A stretch of 64,000 nt of DNA from Multifurca ochricompacta. Taxonomy: Eukaryota > Basidiomycota > Agaricomycetes > Russulales > Russulaceae. Position 1 is the first letter of the stretch. The number at the start of each line of letters is the position of its first letter. The translations under genes and the position numbers were made by a program. The DNA lies in the NCBI GenBank assembly GCA_022496185.1, contig WTXG01000075.1, positions 1 through 64,000 on the forward strand. Direction: 5' to 3'. The notes below the pieces were generated by a model. That model ran no database searches and was not told the origin of the DNA. It saw only the letters and a list, made by a program, of their open reading frames with translations. Shown in pieces: positions 45,605 to 56,719 of this stretch.

Positions 45605-46193
45605 TGTTACGACCCCTGCCTAGCAACCCGATTTTCTTCACTCTCCCCAATGATGACCCTGCCCTTCCCCCTACGCTACACTTCTTGATTACGTCTCCTT
45701 CCTGGGACCCATCACATGCCTTGCTCCCTTCCCCATGATCGACTTTGTCTCTGTTTGCCTCGCTTTGTCTATGGTTGACTCCGTTTCTCTTATCTCTTAT
45801 CCCTTATCGTACGACCGGACACTTACTTAGTTCCCTATCAGAAGCTAGGCTTTACGCCCTTCGCTTTCGTATATTTGGGCCCACATGACTCCGTTCTCTT
45901 ATCTCGTAGACGCCCATTCGATTACGTATATAAGTCCGCTGTAACTACAATGTAGACCTCAGACTCGACTTATTGAATACATCGGTGTTTGTCTTCTGGA
46001 CTTCCCCTTGAAACCTCTGACTCGATCGTCTCAGTGCTTTTGGCACTTTCCGCTCACCATTGTCACTCAGGAACAGCCCCGTTGACTTTGACTCATCCAT
46101 TCACACTCCAAGAGGTCTTGTTGATCTCTTATCTGAACACACGTACTAAGCTGTCGCACAAGTTGTGCGGAACGTCTCACACCGGACGTAACA
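45605..46193 (+). repeat. Gypsy-2 5' LTR
   Basis: 589 bp. TATATAAG-type promoter box at about 45926. Eight differences from the 3' LTR, all at CpG. Confidence 0.95.
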
Positions 46194-46212
46194 TCAAGTC
46201 GAGTCTCTCACA

Positions 46213-47723
46213 GTGGCTTCCAGCCGCAGTCAGACCCTCTTCCGGGAAGAACTCATTGAATGCAGAGACGAGAATAATCTTTCACAGCAAGTACTTGGCT
46301 CTGCCACCTGGAAAGACTTTGAATCCAAGTTTGGATACTACGTCTATCACGACGGAAGATACCAACCGGTAGAATACGATGAAGAGAAAAGAGTTTGGTA
46401 TTGTATCCAATACTCGGACAGTCAAAACTCTTGGGTTACAACCAGACCTGCCCCACCTGAATTTGGACTAGGCCTGTGGAGAGAAAACCCTCCGGCCATT
46501 GTCACGGACTCTGAACCAGAAGAGTACGTAGAAGAACATAGCGAAGAAGCACTGGTATTAGCGTCGTCTACAGCCCCAGTTGCACCCGAAGTTGTCATGT
46601 TCAGAGCCCCTGCTTTGACAACTCCCCAGATCTCTATACAATCCACCAACACCGTCACCCTGTTTTACCAGAACATGTCCACCATTGCCGCCCAGCTTCC
46701 AGACCCCGCCCCACCAGCCCCAGTGGCGGCGCCACCAAACATTCCTCCCCCGTCCGGACGATTATCAGGAGTGCTTCCCCAAACGTTCACTGGGGACCGC
46801 TCACAAAGCAAAAAATTCATGTTGGAGTTCACAACCTTTAAAAACTTCAACCATGACATCCCACAGATTGTCAATCCATTTCAACGAGCCAATCTGTTCC
46901 TTTCCCTGATTCGGGGGGATGCGGTTGACGACTGGACCATGGAACAGCTGGAATGGCTGAATGAACAAGTCGAAAGTGGGCGCCGTACCACTAGTGAAGG
47001 TCTTTGGGAGACCATCGCTGAGCGGTTCAAGGATGCCTTCACGGATGGGCAGGCCAAGCAGAAGGCAGCCCGGGAGCTAAAGTCCCTCAGAATGGAGAAG
47101 GGAGAACTTGACGCGTATGTTGCCAAGTTCAGAAGTCTAGCCAACAGGGCCGGCTATGACACAGACGAAGAGGCAACGTTAGACCTCTTTTCACAAGGTC
47201 TGCCCAACCCCCTGGTCAAAAATATTATTCAGTTTCATCACCCCCACAACTGGGATACTTGGGTTGACGCTGCTCGGAGGCAGCAACAAGACTACCTTGA
47301 CTTCCAGACAAGGTTTGGAGTTGACACCAAAAAAGGAAAGACCTGAGACCAGTGGAAGGCAGCGTTCGGAGTGAAGCCCACGCCACATGGCCAGAGGGAT
47401 CCAAACGCTATGGATACCTCTGCAGATCGGGCCCGAGCTCAGGCAGCACTTACGGAAGACGAGTGGCAGACACTAATGAAAGAAGGGCGCTGCTTCCGTT
47501 GCAGAGCATTGGGACATATGTCCCGGGACTGTCCCAAGAAGGGAGCACAAGTTGCTGTCGCCACGGTGACACCGGAGCACCCCATTCAAACAACCCCCCC
47601 ACTGTGGACAAGCAGTCAAAAGAAGAGAAGGCTCAGGATATATGGGCCAACATGATGAAGGAAAGTGAGGAAGTGCGTGCCGTACTAGTAGAAAAGGCGT
47701 TTGCAAAAAAGGATTTTTGTTAG
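46213..47723 (+). pseudogene. Gypsy-2 gag
   Basis: Opens 19 bp after the LTR. The likely start codon position holds GTG (46213) before ASSRSQTLF, possibly a decayed ATG. The Gag core is LPQTFTGDRSQSKKFMLEF ... DDWTMEQLEWL at about 46760-46950. A TGA at 47344-47346 follows GKT. The zinc knuckle CFRCRALGHMSRDC is at about 47491-47532. An indel around 47590-47650 moves the frame; the end KAFAKKDFC* is at 47721-47723. Just before, A-AAA-AAG and GAT-TTT-T stretches precede the -1 frame pol. Confidence 0.85.
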
Positions 47724-50700
47724 GCTCAAACCCATCGGCCTGGGCACGAGCACTCCATGTTACCTCTGTGTATGCTAGTCGATTCAAGTCATTAAAAATA
47801 CCAGTCCATTTTGAAACTACACAGAGGACGGCCGATCGAGATATTTTAGTGGACTCCAGAGCCACAGACAATTTTATTCATCCACAACTAATCAAAACAA
47901 TGGGTCTGGGGCAGCTGGCACTTCCCCAGGAAAAGAACATTTGGAACATTGACGGAATGGCCAACCACGCTGGGAAAATCACTCATTACATGGATCTGAA
48001 GGTCCAGGTTGGAGAGACCATGAAGAACATTCGTTTCCTGATTACGGATCTGGGAGACGAAGATCTTATCTTAGGGTATCCGTGGCTTGCCGCGTTCGAG
48101 CCCAAGATCAACTGGGCTGACGCGACAATGGATAAAGAATCATATCCCACTATCATCACGTCGATAGGCTATGACTATGCAGTCAGACACCCAATGATAA
48201 AAGCCACGAGCATGGGAGGGAAGACCCAGGACGCTGTTATGCCACTAAAGCATCGGAGCTAGCCCAAAAAGCAGTACAAGGGCAGATGGAAAAGACGTAC
48301 AGCGAGGTAGTGCCAAGCACCTACCATTGGCATTGGAAGGTGTTTTCTGAGGAAGAATCCCAGCGTTTTCCACCTTCCAGACCATGGGACCATGCCATAG
48401 ACTTACTCCCTGATACGCCAGCAGCAATAGATTGCAAAATCTATCCGCTGTCCCAGTCTGAGCAGGTGGCGTTGACAGAGTTCCTGGAAGAACATTTGGC
48501 AAAAGGATACATTCGCCCATCCAAGTCGCAGTACGCTTCACCCTTCTTCTTCATCAAAAAGAAGGATGGCAAGCTGCGACCAGTCAGGATTATCGGTGAA
48601 TTAACGCATACACCATGAAAAACGCCTACCCCCTGCCGCTCATCTCCGAACTTATTGACACCATGAGGGATAAGTCCCTCTTCTCAAAGATGGACGTGCG
48701 ATGGGGTTATAACAACGTCAGGATCAAGGAAGGTGACCAGTGCAAAGCGGCGTTCAAAACAAATCAAGGGTTGTTCGAACCCAATGTTATGTTCTTTGGC
48801 CTTACGAACTCGCCGGCAACATTCCAGGCCATGATGAACCACATCTTCCGTGATCTCATTCTCACAGGAGAAGTAGTGGTCTATATGGACGACATTCTAG
48901 TAGCCACCCCAGATGACCTGGACCACCACTGAAGTCGTGTACATCAGGTGTTGGATATACTGCATGAACATGACCTCTATCTCAAGCCTGCCAAATGCTC
49001 CTTCGAACAGCGGAGCGTTGAATACTAGGGGTCATCCTGGAAGGAGGACAAGTACGCATGGATCCCATTAAAGTACAGGGAATCCGGAGTGGCCCATGCC
49101 GACCTGTGTCAAGGATGTCGATCGTTCATTGGATTCTGTAACTTTTACCGACGATTTGTCAAGGGGTTTTCAGGCATCGCACGACCACTGAACGACCTGC
49201 TGAAAAAGGATGTACCATGGCATTGGGATGCCGCACAGCAGCAGGCGTTTGAACAGATTAGGGCCCTCGTTGGCTCAGAGCCAGTACTTATCCAACCAGA
49301 CCTAGGCGCCCCTTTGAAGTAGAAGTGGACGCCTCGCACTTTGCGAATGGGGCAGTATTATACCAGAGAGACGCCGCACAAGTACTCCACCCAGTGGCGT
49401 ACTATTCCGAAACCTTCTCCCCTGCTGAGAGGAACTACGACATCTGGGATAGGGAGCTTTAGCCATAGTCAAGGCGTTGCGACACTGGCGACCCTATTTG
49501 GCGGCACCCCTCATAAGACCGTCATTCACACGATCATTCCAACCTCTTATACTGGAAGGAACCCCACAAGATCAGCCGGCGTGTAGCACGAGAAGTCTTG
49601 GAATTAGAAGAATATAACTTCATGCTGAAACACATTGCTGGGAGTCAGAATGCTAGAGCGGATGCATTATCGCGCAGACCAGACATGCATACAGGGGAAG
49701 ACGACAATAACGACATCACTGTCCTCCCAGAAGAGGTATTCGCCAAGACGGCCGTCGTCAGTCTCCATGACATGGACCTTTGGGCACAAGTTTCCCAAAA
49801 TATGAACCAAGACCTGTGTCGTTCATGGGCTGACGCTCACAATTTAAAAGAAATCAGCGGTCTTTGGTGGAAAGATGGAGATCGACTCGTTGTCACCGGT
49901 GGTGACAACATTAAGAGGGGGGTGATCCATTTTCATCACGACCTTCCCTCCGCTGGCCATCCAGGCATTGCCAACACTTACGCCCTGGCCAAGAGAGACT
50001 ATTGGTGGCCCAATATGAAAAAAGACATTGAGAGCTACATACGAGGATGCGCATCATGTCAAGCAAACAAGGTGAACACGCACCCAAAATCCCACCAATG
50101 CTTCCCATTACTCCCAGTACATCGACTCCTTTCCAGACCATCGCCATGGACTTCATTGTCAAGCTGCCCAAATCACAAGGCTTCGACACTATCCTTACAA
50201 TCACAGACCATGATTGCTCCAAAGCGGCCCTCTTCATTCCCTGCAATGAAACTATCACAGCTGAAGGAGTGGCGAAACTATACCTGAACCACGTATACCG
50301 TCACTACGGACTCCCTAAAAAGATCATCTCTGACCGAGATACCCGTTTTACATCGGCATTTGCGAGAGCCTTATGCAAGACGCTGGACATCACGCAGAAT
50401 ATCTCGACGGCATACCATCCACAGACAGACGGACAGTCTGAGCGGACGAACCAATGGTTGGAACAGTATCTCCGGTTTTGGTGCAACGGCAGGCAAGACG
50501 ATTGGGCAGAATGGCTGTCGACCGCAGAATTCGCTCACAATTCATGGCCCAATGGAACGACAAAATCCACCCCTTTCTCCCTTATCATGGGCTGGACTCC
50601 ACGCACCACATGGACAGAGAAGCCCATCAATGTCCGTCAGTAACCGAACGGATCGGCCAATGGGAAGAGCTGCGGCAATCAGCCAATGAGAATCTGGTAA

Positions 50701-51188
50701 AGGCGCAACAGCTTCTGGCAGCACAGCCAAGCACATTCACACCTTATCAGACCAATGACTGGGTATGGCTCGAGGGTAGGAATATTCACACGTCACACCC
50801 CTCGGCCAAATTAGCGCCCCGACGTCACGGACCCTTCCAAATCACAAGGAAGCTGTCAGACGTCTCTTATGAATTGCAGTTGCCGCTGAAATGGAAGATC
50901 CATCCAGTCTTCCATGCCAAGCTTCTGACCCCTTACAAGGAAACCTCCATGCACGGAGAGAACTTCCCGAGACCCCCACCTGACCTTATCGACAGCGAAG
51001 AAGAATGGGAAGTGGAGCGCGTTCTAGACTCCAAGCGACAAGGCCGAGGGTGCAAGTTGTATTACCTGATCAAGTGGAAAGGTTTCCCAGACTCTGACAA
51101 CTCGTGGGAACCAGCTGGGGATATCTCTGCCCCGGACCTGATTGCGGAGTTCCATTTACGACATCCCCAAGCGCCCAAGAACAGTTAA
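47717..51188 (+). pseudogene. Gypsy-2 pol: protease, RT, RNase H, integrase, chromodomain
   Basis: Opens at 47717 in the -1 frame relative to gag. The protease has VDSRATDNFI (Arg for Gly) near 47850. RT runs from about 48290 with an intact YVYMDD-type box near 48888. RNase H covers about 49320-49600 and is badly frameshifted. The integrase zinc finger is HFHHDLPSAGHPG ... CASCQ at about 49930-50062, and the core has AMDFIVKLP, IISDRDTRF and SERTNQWLEQY with all three catalytic residues. GPF is RRHGPFQI. The chromodomain (EEEWEVERVL ... LIKWKGFPDSDNSWEP) is at about 51000-51120. At least six small indels break it, unlike the CGA-to-TGA decay of the other copies. Confidence 0.88.
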
Positions 51189-51258
51189 AAGAGAGGCCAA
51201 CTCCAGACTTTTCCCCCAGAACAACGCTTCACCAGCAACGTCCTAACCACACTTTGAC

Positions 51259-52464
51259 ATGTCTTCCTCCTTCGTCACTGCCTCCGCCGCCATTGATGCC
51301 TTCACTGCCACCACTGTGGTCGTGGAAGCCTTCCCTTCCGCCCACCCCTCCACTCGTCCCTCCTCCCCTATCGACTATGAAGCCGCGGAAGAACGCATTA
51401 AGAATCAATCCCCCAACCCCAACGACGACTTCAAACACTGCGAAGAGCCACACCCTAACAACCTCGTGGGCATGGAAATGGACGACGAGGTCCCCGAGTT
51501 CCCGTTCTTCGCCAACAATCCGAATTCGTCGATGTACTTCCCGCTCGAGATTACCATGGCGGATGGCACTAAGGCAATAGCTAAGTACATCTTTTATACC
51601 AACGGAGGGATGGATGTCGCAGGATGTATGAAGAAGAATGGTCCCGTTTACGGGGCCCTGGTCTATTTGGAAGAGCGCTATACAGGACGACTGCATCACA
51701 CCATGAGCAATGAGCAGCTAGGGCATTTAGCTGCTGAAGATTCTCGCGCCTTTGCAATCGACGAAGTACTGAACGACATGCATCTCCCACGCCTCAAAGC
51801 CGAGGTAATGAGGCTGCGGAAGAACCTGACGCTGCGTACGACTCTCAATAGGCAGTACAAGGAGCACGCAAGGATGATGACGAGATTGACCAGTGGGATG
51901 TTCCAGGTCGAGCAGGAGCTGGTAGAGATCCAAAAGAGGTTGGAAACGGGGGATGCGTATCAGACCATCGCTGAAAGGTACGCGGACACGTATGCACGAC
52001 CCCTCCCTCCACGATCGTTGGGGGCTGCACCAAGGCTGTTACCCAACCGGTTCGAAATGCCGCGGATGCACGAGAACCCCCGCGGAGAGACATGTTGGCG
52101 GTGCGACAGTAAGTACCACATCAGCTGGAACTGTCCCCTCAACCGCAAGTGGTGTCGTCACTGCTGCAGTAACCTGCACTGGAGCCGGTTCTGTATTTTC
52201 CGTCGTGTAGGCGTTCCCCTGACAATCATCAATCCGTCCGGCTGGTGCGGCAAGTGCCTGCGTCACAATGCAGGGCATCGTGAGTTGGACTGCCCTGTCC
52301 ACGACCTCTGTCACTCGTGCGGACAGCGCGGCCCCTACGGCTTTCTTCGCGCACATAGGTGTCCCCAGGATGAGGACAAGGAAAATTACACCATGGATGA
52401 TCGTAATGTAGCTGATGATTATCTGGACCTGGTACAGGACGATGATGGTACGAGTCGTTTCTAG
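51259..52464 (+). CDS. Gypsy-2 ORF3, intact 401-residue protein with four zinc knuckles
   Basis: Uninterrupted frame from ATG 51259, 70 bp after pol, to TAG 52462-52464, 31 bp before the 3' LTR. The N-terminus is Ser/Ala/Pro-rich. An acidic stretch NNLVGMEMDDEVPEFPFF and a block AKYIFYTNGGMDVAGCMKKNGPVYGALVYLEE come next. Residues about 165-235 are charged and helical, coiled-coil-like. Four cysteine clusters follow: CWRCDSKYHISWNC, CRHCCSNLHWSRFC, CGKCLRHNAGHRELDC and CHSCGQRG...HRC. The first two are canonical CX2CX4HX4C retroviral-type knuckles, suggesting nucleic-acid binding. A homolog lies in Gypsy-3. It is intact while pol is broken. I do not know a named family for it. Confidence 0.82.
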   Translation: MSSSFVTASAAIDAFTATTVVVEAFPSAHPSTRPSSPIDYEAAEERIKNQSPNPNDDFKHCEEPHPNNLVGMEMDDEVPEFPFFANNPNSSMYFPLEITMADGTKAIAKYIFYTNGGMDVAGCMKKNGPVYGALVYLEERYTGRLHHTMSNEQLGHLAAEDSRAFAIDEVLNDMHLPRLKAEVMRLRKNLTLRTTLNRQYKEHARMMTRLTSGMFQVEQELVEIQKRLETGDAYQTIAERYADTYARPLPPRSLGAAPRLLPNRFEMPRMHENPRGETCWRCDSKYHISWNCPLNRKWCRHCCSNLHWSRFCIFRRVGVPLTIINPSGWCGKCLRHNAGHRELDCPVHDLCHSCGQRGPYGFLRAHRCPQDEDKENYTMDDRNVADDYLDLVQDDDGTSRF

Positions 52465-52495
52465 CTGGGTCAGCTAGAGCCAGAAGAGGGGGTGA

Positions 52496-53084
52496 TGTTA
52501 CGACCCCTGCCTAGCAACCCGATTTTCTTCACTCTCCCCAATGATGACCCTGCCCTTCCCCCTACGCTACACTTCTTGATTACGTCTCCTTCCTGGGACC
52601 CATCACGTGCCTTGCTCCCTTCCCCGTGATCGACTTTGTCTCTGTTTGCCTCGCTTTGTCTATGGTTGACTCCGTTTCTCTTATCTCTTATCCCTTATCA
52701 TACGACCGGACACTTACTTAGTTCCCTATCAGAAGCTAGGCTTTATGCCCTTCGCTTTCGTATATTTGGGCCCACATGACTCCGTTCTCTTATCTCGTAG
52801 ACACCCATTCGATTACATATATAAGTCCGCTGTAACTACAATGTAGACCTCAGACTCGACTTATTGAATACATCGGTGTTTGTCTTCTGGACTTCCCCTT
52901 GAAACCTCTGACTCGATCGTCTCAGTGCTTTTGGCACTTTCCGCTCACCATTGTCACTCGGGAACAGCCCCGTTGACTTTGACTCATCCATTCACACTCC
53001 AAGAGGTCTTGTTGATCTCTTATCTGAACACACGTACTAAGCTGTCGCACAAGTTGTGCGGAACGTCTCACACTGGACGTAACA
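52496..53084 (+). repeat. Gypsy-2 3' LTR
   Basis: 589 bp, preceded by the purine tract agaagagggggtga. Followed by TSD ctgtg. Confidence 0.95.
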
Positions 53085-55816
53085 CTGTGAACATGCATGT
53101 GAGGGGGTAAAGACAAACAAAAGGCCAGAGGAGAGATCTGTGCAATGATGGTGAAGGGGCCATAATGCCATGGAGCAAGTTTAGTTGAGGGGAAGTATGT
53201 TTTTAAATGCTTTCCTTTGAGCCATACTTGTGCACCGACAACAAAGTCAGGGTTGGTCAGCAGAATTGAGGCAGATGCATGAAATGTGCATTCTGCATGA
53301 GAGCATGTGGCCTGCAAGTCTTGTAGTTGTTCATTGACCAGGGGAACATTTGTATCTTGTAACTGGGCATTCCAATCAAATGTAGCACTGTGTAGAAGTT
53401 CATGTGGGGAGAATTTCATTTGATCATGTGGCCAGGTGTTATGGACATACTCAGCTAAGGGGAGATAATCTGGCCACTTGTATTGGTCATTGCCCAGCCA
53501 AAGATGCAAGTATTGCTCCAGCCAAAGGTTCATGCGCTCACTAGATCCATCATTTTGAGGGTGAAAAGCTGTGGATAAGTTTTGCTGAATTTGTAGAACA
53601 TCAGCAAGTGTGCAGGCGAAATGGGAGGTGAAATGGGGGTCACAGTCGGAAATAATGTGCTTTGGAACTCCAAAGAATGGGAATAGATGTCTGTAATATA
53701 ATGTTGTGATCCCTTCACTGGTAATATCTTTAGAGCATGGTATAAATTTCGCTGCTTTCATACATCCTTGGTTGACAATTGTTAAAACAGCATTGTATCA
53801 ACCTGACAATGGGAGATCTGTAATGAGGTCCATAGCCACATACTGGAATGGACCTGTGGTGGCAGGTACATCTAATGGATAAGATGGCGCCTTCCCTGTC
53901 AACTGGGGCTTGTTCTCCTGACATTTGGCACAGCTGCATATGTAGTTCCATACGAACTGTTTCAGATCTGGTCCCTCATACTCCTGTTGAATCCTTCATG
54001 TTGTCTTATCAATGCCCAGATGTCCAGCTAGTAAATGATCATGGTATCGTTGAAGGATCTCATGACACTCAGAGAGTGTCTGGGGAAATGGAAGTTTGTT
54101 GCCAGATATTGTTTTAACAAATAATTCATTGGGGAGAACTACAATCTCCTGATTATCATCCTTGCTGTGATCAGCATTGGGTCTGTGGGATAACATATCA
54201 GCAATAGTGTGTAGCTTTCTGGGAACATGCTCAAGCAAAAAATCAAAGTCCACAAGCTCTTGAAGCCAATGAGCTTGCCTCCAGTTCAGTTTTTGTGGTT
54301 CTTTAAAATATTGAAGGTTATTATGATCAGTGCAGATCAGGACTTTATGCCTAGCACCCATGAGATACTGTTGCCACAAGTGGAGTGTGACTACAACTGT
54401 GAACAGTTCTTGGTCATAAATATCCCAATTCCTCTGTGTCACATCCAATGTTTTCGACAGGTAGGCAATTGGATGAAGACGTCCATCCATATCTTTCTGG
54501 CTAAGGGTGGCACCTAGTGCATATCCCAATGCATCCATATTGACAATGAAAGGTTTCTCAAAGTCAGGTTGGGCTAAGACCGGTTGAGACATGACTTGTC
54601 ATTTTAGAGTATTGAAGGCATCCTATTCCTCATTCATCCAGCACCAAGTCTTTTTTGCACTAGTCAGGGTGTTCAGTGGAGCTGCAATTTTACTGAACCC
54701 TTGGATAAATTGGTGGTAGAATTGGCAAAACCCCAGAAAGGAGTGAACTTCCTTGACAGATGTAGGCATCTTCCAGGTGGCTACGCCTTCTACTTTTACA
54801 GGGTCCATATGAACATGGTTAGCCTCCAGAATGAGACCTAAGTATTCTATGCATGTTTGTTTGAACAAGCACTTTTCCAGCTTAAGATAGAGATCCAGAT
54901 TGCTAAGTTTATCTAAGATGTGGTGTACTTTGGCACAATGATTGGCCAAGTCATGATCAGTGTGGATCAAGATGTTGTCCATATATACTGTGAACCAAGC
55001 CTGCCCTGAGGCATCACATTTGTCCAGCTCTTCTCAGAATTCTGTGTTCATCATCATCTGGAAGGTTGCTGGTGAATTAGTTAGTCCAAAGAACATTACA
55101 TTTGGCTTGAACAGGCTGTGGTTGGTTTTAAATGCTGCCTTCCAGTGATCTTCTGGGACAATATGGACATTGTTATCTTCGTGAATAGAGTACTACCACA
55201 GACATGGTCTATTAATTCTGGAATCAGTGGAAGGGGATATGTATTGCGGATTGTCCAGTCATTTAACTTCTGATAATCTTGGATGGGCCAGAGCTTACCA
55301 TCCTTTTTCTTAATAAAGAAGAAGGGGATGTGTATGGTGATTTAGATTCTTGGATATAGCCTTTGTGTAAATGTTCCTCCAAAACTTTATTCAGTGCATC
55401 TTGTTCTCCCAGTCTGAGGGGATAGATCTTGCAATCAAGGGTAGCTGGTGCATCAGGTTTCAATTCAATCTGATGGTCCCAGGGCACAATGCTTTCCAGC
55501 ATTGTGCCTCTTTGTCACTGAAGACCTTGCAATGCCTGTGGTATTTGGGAGGCACTACCTGGTCCCACGACCTTTCTGTCTGATCCTTTGCTTTAATAGC
55601 AAGCTCTTGTGTGATGTTGAGATGTCAGATTTGTTTGTTAGGTAGGGCAAAGTGAATTTGTTGTTTAAGTCATCCATGCTGCCAATCAATCTGTGGATTT
55701 GTCACTGCAAACCAAGGGTATCCCAAAATCATGTCATCAGTTCCAATGGACATGATATAAAATTGGTGCTGTTGGCTTTTATGATCTGTAGATACAAGTA
55801 GGTCCACACATTGTGT
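53085..55816 (-). pseudogene. Gypsy-1b pol: integrase, RNase H, RT, protease (5' truncated)
   Basis: Read from right to left: the protease C-terminal part DDMILGYPWFAVTNPQIDW near 55690, RT N-terminus ([22 protein letters not shown]) at 55263-55490, RT palm with MDNILIHTDHD at about 54940-54982, RNase H (FIVNMDALGYALGA) at about 54400-54560, and the integrase HHCC region and core (IISDCDPHF; SSERMNLWLEQY with the catalytic Glu kept) at 53100-53760. YMDD is YMDN here also. Stops and small indels abound. The N-terminal protease and gag are absent beyond 55816. Confidence 0.85.
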
Positions 55817-56170
55817 CACAGCCAGGTCTCTGCTGTGTCTAGGATCATTCAAGTCAAGCCCCTTCAAGATATGGAGTGCCTAGTGTTTAAAGGTCTGGTC
55901 CAGTCTGGTTTTTTGACCATAATGGGACACAACCAGCAACCGCAACTGGTTGTTGGTTGCACCTTATGTCAGGTAACTGGACCGGACCACCAAAAGACCG
56001 AAAAACAGTCCTTTTCAGTCCGGTTGCCAGTCCACAACCAGTCCAAACTGGTCCTACAATATGAAAATTATGTAATAAGAATATAGTAGTGTAGTAATAG
56101 TCATATCATAATGAGAATGACATTTATCAAAGAGCATATGAAATGCTGACCCACATGCCAGAAAATAAAT
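55817..56170. other. LTR-end scrap and repeat-rich spacer
   Basis: tgtcacagccaggt...ctgctgtgtc at 55816-55845 resembles the reversed end of Gypsy-1-type LTRs. From about 55885 there are repeated accggacc/ggtctggtcc/ccagtccaaactgg words in both orientations. No gene seen. Confidence 0.4.
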
Positions 56171-56247
56171 GGCAACATCTAGGGATTGAACCCAAGACTG
56201 CCAGGTATAAGCTCAGTCCGGTGCTCTAACCATTGAGCCACCCTGCC
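56171..56247 (-). tRNA. tRNA-like sequence (degenerate tRNA or SINE head)
   Basis: 77 nt on the minus strand starting GGCAGGG and ending TTGCC. Box A-like TGGCTCAATGG with a GCTC/GAGC D stem, and box B-like GGTTCAATCCC with a T arm of wobble pairs, are visible. The 5' and 3' ends pair at most acceptor positions with one mismatch. The anticodon arm is not canonical (GACTG/CAGTC stem with a 13-nt loop), so no anticodon is assigned. Probably a pseudogene. Confidence 0.35.
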
Positions 56248-56295
56248 TCACTAGTAAAGACACACAATATATTATATATAGGGTTATGCAGAATT

Positions 56296-56706
56296 GATTT
56301 TATCACTTGTATCTAATTAATTGTGAATGTGTTTTTGATCTTATCACTTAGATGTATATCCTAAGTATCTAATTAATTGTGAACGTGTTTTTTATCACTT
56401 GTATTATCTAAGTAACTGTGAACACATTTTGATCTTATCACTTAGATGTATGTCCTAAGTATCTAATTAATTGTGAATGTGTTTTTGATTTTATCACTTG
56501 TGTTATCTATGTGTAATCACAATTATGTCAGACTGCTATCCTGGAACATCTGTACTAGTATCTTTGTTTGGTTCAACATAGATAATACAAGTGATAAGAT
56601 CAAAACACATTCACAATTAATTAGATACTTAGGATATACATCTAAGTGATAAGATCAAAACGCATTCACAATTAATTAGATACTTAGGATATACATCTAA
56701 TACAAG
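56296..56706. repeat. Tandem and inverted repeat array derived from hAT sequence
   Basis: Units of about 60-70 bp with the core taagtatctaattaattgtg(a) ... tttttgatcttatcactta are repeated about four times forward (56296-56512) and about twice inverted (56577-56706). The unit matches the reverse complement of 42975-43050 inside the hAT element. No protein. Confidence 0.75.
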
Positions 56707-56719
56707 TTGTAACACTTTT

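Larger units (their letters stand above)
45605..53084 (+). mobile_element. Gypsy-2, complete Ty3/gypsy chromodomain element with zinc-knuckle ORF3
   Basis: 7480 bp, 589-bp LTRs (TGTTACGACCCC...GGACGTAACA), 5-bp TSD ctgtg at 45600-45604 and 53085-53089. The two LTRs differ at only eight positions, all CpG transitions. CpG remains frequent, so it is the youngest gypsy in the window. It inserted into Gypsy-1b pol. Confidence 0.96.
36746..55816 (-). mobile_element. Gypsy-1b, split minus-strand Ty3/gypsy element
   Basis: Same lineage as Gypsy-1a. From left to right on the plus strand: 3' LTR (36746-37327), ORF3 (end at 37365), a solo LTR carrying a hAT (37466-44105), rest of ORF3, chromodomain (45311-45604), Gypsy-2 insertion (45605-53084), then integrase, RT and protease up to 55816. 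There the protease frame meets an LTR-end-like sequence, so gag and 5' LTR are missing. Confidence 0.88.
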
